Made by a program: the position numbers and the translations under genes. A stretch of 5,610 bases of DNA, taken from positions 1 through 5,610 of the forward strand of contig JALXFI010000234.1 of assembly GCA_027069035.1 (NCBI GenBank), written 5' to 3'. Below, piece by piece: positions 5,575 to 5,610 of this stretch (within the stretch, counting starts at the first letter, position 1; each line of letters begins with the position of its first letter). The notes under the pieces are model-generated. The model did not search any database, was not told the origin of the DNA, and saw only the letters and a list, made by a program, of their open reading frames with translations. This DNA comes from a bacterium. Its GTDB lineage: Bacteria > Desulfobacterota > GWC2-55-46 > S146-80 > JALXFI01.

Positions 5575-5610
5575 AGCTTGTTATGAGAGAAATTGTGTAA
5601 AGTGTAGACC
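5543..5610. repeat. 68-bp palindrome with perfect 18-bp arms over the pabC 3' end
   Basis: GGTCTACACTTTACACAA (5543-5560) is exactly the reverse complement of TTGTGTAAAGTGTAGACC (5593-5610), the last 18 bases of the window. Between the arms, TCT and ATAA (5568-5574) pair with TTAT and AGA (5581-5588) across one bulged G, leaving a 6-nt loop. The whole block is thus one fold-back, and it contains the pabC stop codon. It could be a strong bidirectional terminator, a short palindromic repeat or insertion-sequence end, or an assembly fold-back at a contig end. The TTTACACAA motif recalls, weakly, ends of IS256-family elements. Any T-run, target duplication or further arm would lie beyond the window. 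Confidence 0.85.

Noticed and set aside
1..5610. CRISPR array, tRNA or rRNA genes
   Set aside because: There are no regularly spaced direct repeats, no cloverleaf-like sequence and no rRNA signature on either strand.

Overview
The window holds four complete protein genes in two divergent pairs, plus the first codons of a fifth gene at the left edge. All four are bacterial housekeeping genes. The minus strand carries ispG (isoprenoid precursor synthesis) followed 26 nt later by proS (prolyl-tRNA synthetase). The plus strand carries pabB and pabC (p-aminobenzoate and folate synthesis), 3 nt apart. A bacterial-type ProRS with a YbaK-like editing insertion, a short-form IspG, and the adjacent ispG-proS order suggest an anaerobic or microaerophilic Gram-negative lineage of the Nitrospirota / Desulfobacterota kind. 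That placement is an inference from gene order and general sequence character, with low confidence.

Layout: 1-54 (minus) is the 5' end of a gene running off the window, with an AT-rich stretch behind proS that contains a possible short open frame. 181-1902 (minus) is proS and 1929-3011 (minus) is ispG. 3012-3291 is the divergent intergenic region. 3292-4698 (plus) is pabB and 4702-5574 (plus) is pabC. 5543-5610 is a palindrome that begins inside pabC and ends exactly at the window edge.

The intergenic region is the unusual part. Next to ispG lies a good sigma70-type promoter (TTGACA, 18 bp, TATAGT) placed so close to the gene that the mRNA would be nearly or fully leaderless. Its -35 box lies in a small dyad, CCTTGATGTCAAGG, which also supplies a weaker -35 for a divergent promoter toward pabB. 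Between that putative promoter and the pabB start sits a 174-bp imperfect palindrome (3083-3256). It has CCCAAA/TTTGGG ends, near-mirror-image hairpins at both ends, and a flanking 5-bp direct repeat TAATA. This has the architecture of a MITE or fold-back element inserted into the pabB leader. A second, unrelated palindrome (18-bp perfect arms) supplies the last ten codons and the stop codon of pabC.

Functionally, PabB (with a glutaminase subunit PabA/TrpG encoded elsewhere) converts chorismate to aminodeoxychorismate, and PabC cleaves that to p-aminobenzoate and pyruvate. IspG makes HMBPP in the MEP pathway, and ProS charges tRNA-Pro. The two pairs share no direct pathway; they are linked only by the divergent control region.
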